A stretch of DNA of 64,000 nt from Cantharellus purpuraceus (taxonomy: Eukaryota; Basidiomycota; Agaricomycetes; Cantharellales; Hydnaceae). The number at the start of each line of letters is the position of its first letter. Position 1 is the stretch's first letter. Of this stretch, positions 62,615-64,000 are shown piece after piece. Under the pieces are notes generated by a model. The model saw nothing but the letters and a program-made list of their open reading frames with translations. It was not told the origin of the DNA and did no database searches. The stretch lies in NCBI GenBank assembly GCA_025174535.1, contig JALBUN010000023.1:3410001-3474000 (forward strand), in the 5' to 3' direction. Both the position numbers and the translations under genes were made by a program.

Positions 62615-62870
62615 CCAATACCAGACAGAAATGCCAGACAAATCCAAATGCCGACTACACACCAGAAGAAGTCTGCTGGAATACCGTCCATAAGGGGGCT
62701 ACCTGACATCGATCGAGCATGAACGTAGTAGGCATGGAACATCCAATACCAGACAGAAATGCCAGACAAATCCAAATGCCGACTACACACCAGAAGAAGT
62801 CTGCTGGAATACCGTCCATAAGGGGGCTACCTGACATCGATCGAGCATGAACGTAGTAGGCATGGAACAT
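62615..62870. repeat. Perfect 128-bp tandem duplication
   Basis: Two adjacent 128-bp units (62615-62742 and 62743-62870) are identical base for base, each starting CCAATACCAGACAG and ending CATGGAACAT. Exact identity indicates a recent duplication or a recent assembly artefact. The unit lies between the S9 gene and its relic. Confidence 0.95.
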
Positions 62871-62879
62871 CCAATATCT

Positions 62880-63425
62880 GACAGTCCTCGTGGCGTCTAC
62901 TCGTGATGGTCGTCCAATCTTGTCTCTCGCAACTATCGGTTCGTGGTCGCGGGTAAACATTCCTGGGTACACCTACCCCGGTCGTTACGCAGCAGGTGGG
63001 TTGTCTTAACCTACCTCGCAAGGTTATCAACCATGGCAGCGAAGAGGACAAGTCAGGCGCAGCCATTCATAAGCGACTTGGGGGAGCAGCGCATGCGGTG
63101 CAATTGGCAGCCTAGGGCACATATCAATACCACATCACTTTTAATGATCCCAAGGCGCATGCTCTTCCTATAGAGCCTGGCCACGTGCCCCACACCCATT
63201 TGGGGGCGTTTTTAATAAGAATCATTCGAAGGAGAGGGACATGAGTGGAAGAGGAATGGCTTGGAGGCTGAACTTGCATGGCACAAGAATGTCGGGGGGT
63301 TGGGAGATTTCCGATTGTCAGAGACACCTATGAAAATGTTTCTTTTCTGCAGCCACGCAAGGACTCTCTGGATACTGTAATATCGTTGCTTAGAAGCAAT
63401 CTGTATTTCAGTGTCCACCGTGTCC
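62880..63425 (+). pseudogene. Decayed, internally deleted copy of the S9 peptidase gene
   Basis: Fragments match the intact gene in order. GCGTCTACTCGTGATGG (62893) matches the ...ASTRDGR... propeller exon, and AAGGCGCATGCTCTTCCTAT (63151) matches the ...QAYALPMP... linker. TCGAAGGAGAGGGACATGAG (63226) through GAACTTGCATGGCACAAGAA matches the catalytic-His exon. CAGTGTCCACCGTG (63410) matches 3' UTR sequence of the intact gene. The catalytic Ser and Asp segments are missing and stops are frequent, so no peptidase can be made. Confidence 0.83.
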
Positions 63426-63719
63426 AAACGCCAGGCGTGGAACATTATCTAAGGCGTCTAAATGCTAGTCGCCTCAAGGCCGGTTCGCCCTCCAGTTTAC
63501 CATCCCTCTAGCAGCTGACTGCTCGTGTAAGTATTGTTTATAAAAGCCAAGGCAGACACCAATTGCAACTAATCAAAACTTATTTCGGCTTTATCTAGCT
63601 TCAGACTTCAGAACCTTGAGCCGCCAACAATTCGTGACCTTGTCTCCCCATATTCATTACAGGCGCGTTATGTGTCTCTGCAACCGCGTTTTTGGAGACT
63701 AAATTTCGCTCAGACCCCC

Positions 63720-64000
63720 ATGTCGCCTCCATCTGATGGGCCTGACGAGTCTGCAGGAACACTGGCAGACCTATCTCTGGGTTCCCTTGGTTCCGCTTCA
63801 TTCCGCTCACCTCCAAGACCCCAACACAAACTCGCATCTGTGGCATCGCTTTCAACAGCTCCATCGTCTGCGACCCTTTCCACCCCTTCCCCGTCTCAGC
63901 CCATAGATCCGTACTCTCGGCTCAAGACAGACATAACTACCACCCCTGTCGCGCTGAGGCGCACATCGTATTCTGGAGATGATTTGGACGGTGACGAAAT
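63720..64000 (+). CDS. Unrecognised protein, 5' end only
   Basis: A frame opens at ATG 63720 and stays open for 93 codons to the window edge. It is Ser/Pro/Thr-rich (SLGSLGSASFRSPPRPQHKL, SATLSTPSPSQPIDPYSRLK) and ends acidic (SGDDLDGDE). The upstream 100 bases look like a leader with T/C-rich tracts. No domain is recognisable in this portion. The composition resembles the disordered N terminus of a regulatory protein. Confidence 0.55.
   Translation, partial: MSPPSDGPDESAGTLADLSLGSLGSASFRSPPRPQHKLASVASLSTAPSSATLSTPSPSQPIDPYSRLKTDITTTPVALRRTSYSGDDLDGDE

Overview
The window is nuclear DNA of a filamentous basidiomycete, most likely an Agaricomycete. Genes are split by many 45-70 nt GT-AG introns, intergenic gaps are short, and the proteins recognised (PRP4 kinase, shugoshin, OPA3, steryl-glucosidase EGH1, Rap1-type Myb protein, PDP/PTC5 phosphatase) fit fungal families. 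No prokaryotic, organellar or viral genome structure is visible. Exon boundaries were worked out by eye from splice signals, reading phase and family resemblance; where exon lengths are given, they sum to an open frame.

Region 1 (1-8392) is a nested retrotransposon stack. The 3' end of a plus-strand Ty3/gypsy element (1-5820: reverse transcriptase, RNase H, integrase, chromodomain, a long antisense ORF, polypurine tract, 3' LTR) sits in the gag gene of a second, minus-strand gypsy element. The 5' LTR of that second element carries a TTA-flanked MITE. The second element in turn appears to sit in a minus-strand Ty1/copia gag, which also holds a solo LTR of the first gypsy family with a perfect AGTAT target duplication. 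The gypsy pol is one uninterrupted frame except for six TGA codons, each where family resemblance predicts arginine; this pattern suggests C-to-T decay at CpG.

Region 2 (9090-16792) holds an intact PTC5-like mitochondrial phosphatase followed by a RAP1-like double-Myb protein, both on plus. Upstream lie decayed partial copies of both genes: RAP1 inverted, PTC5 direct. A possible inverted-repeat element lies between the two relics.

Region 3 (17128-46094) is a dense housekeeping block: an unrecognised multi-exon minus gene convergent with RAP1 and divergent from PRP4; PRP4 kinase; a minus-strand cyclase-family hydrolase; a PA14-containing GH3 beta-glucosidase; a minus-strand Ser/Thr kinase; an unknown protein; shugoshin; a cyclin-box protein; EGH1; minus-strand OPA3; and an S33 proline iminopeptidase-like enzyme. 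Several serve chromosome or cell-cycle functions (RAP1, SGO1, cyclin), but nothing shows that they act together.

Region 4 (46095-60072) is about 14 kb with almost no convincing coding potential. It contains one weak Ser/Pro-rich candidate gene (54089-54791), CA microsatellites and a 128-bp imperfect tandem duplication. Region 5 (60073-64000) has an intact S9 prolyl-oligopeptidase-type gene, a perfect 128-bp tandem duplication, a decayed partial copy of the S9 gene, and the 5' end of an unrecognised gene running off the window.
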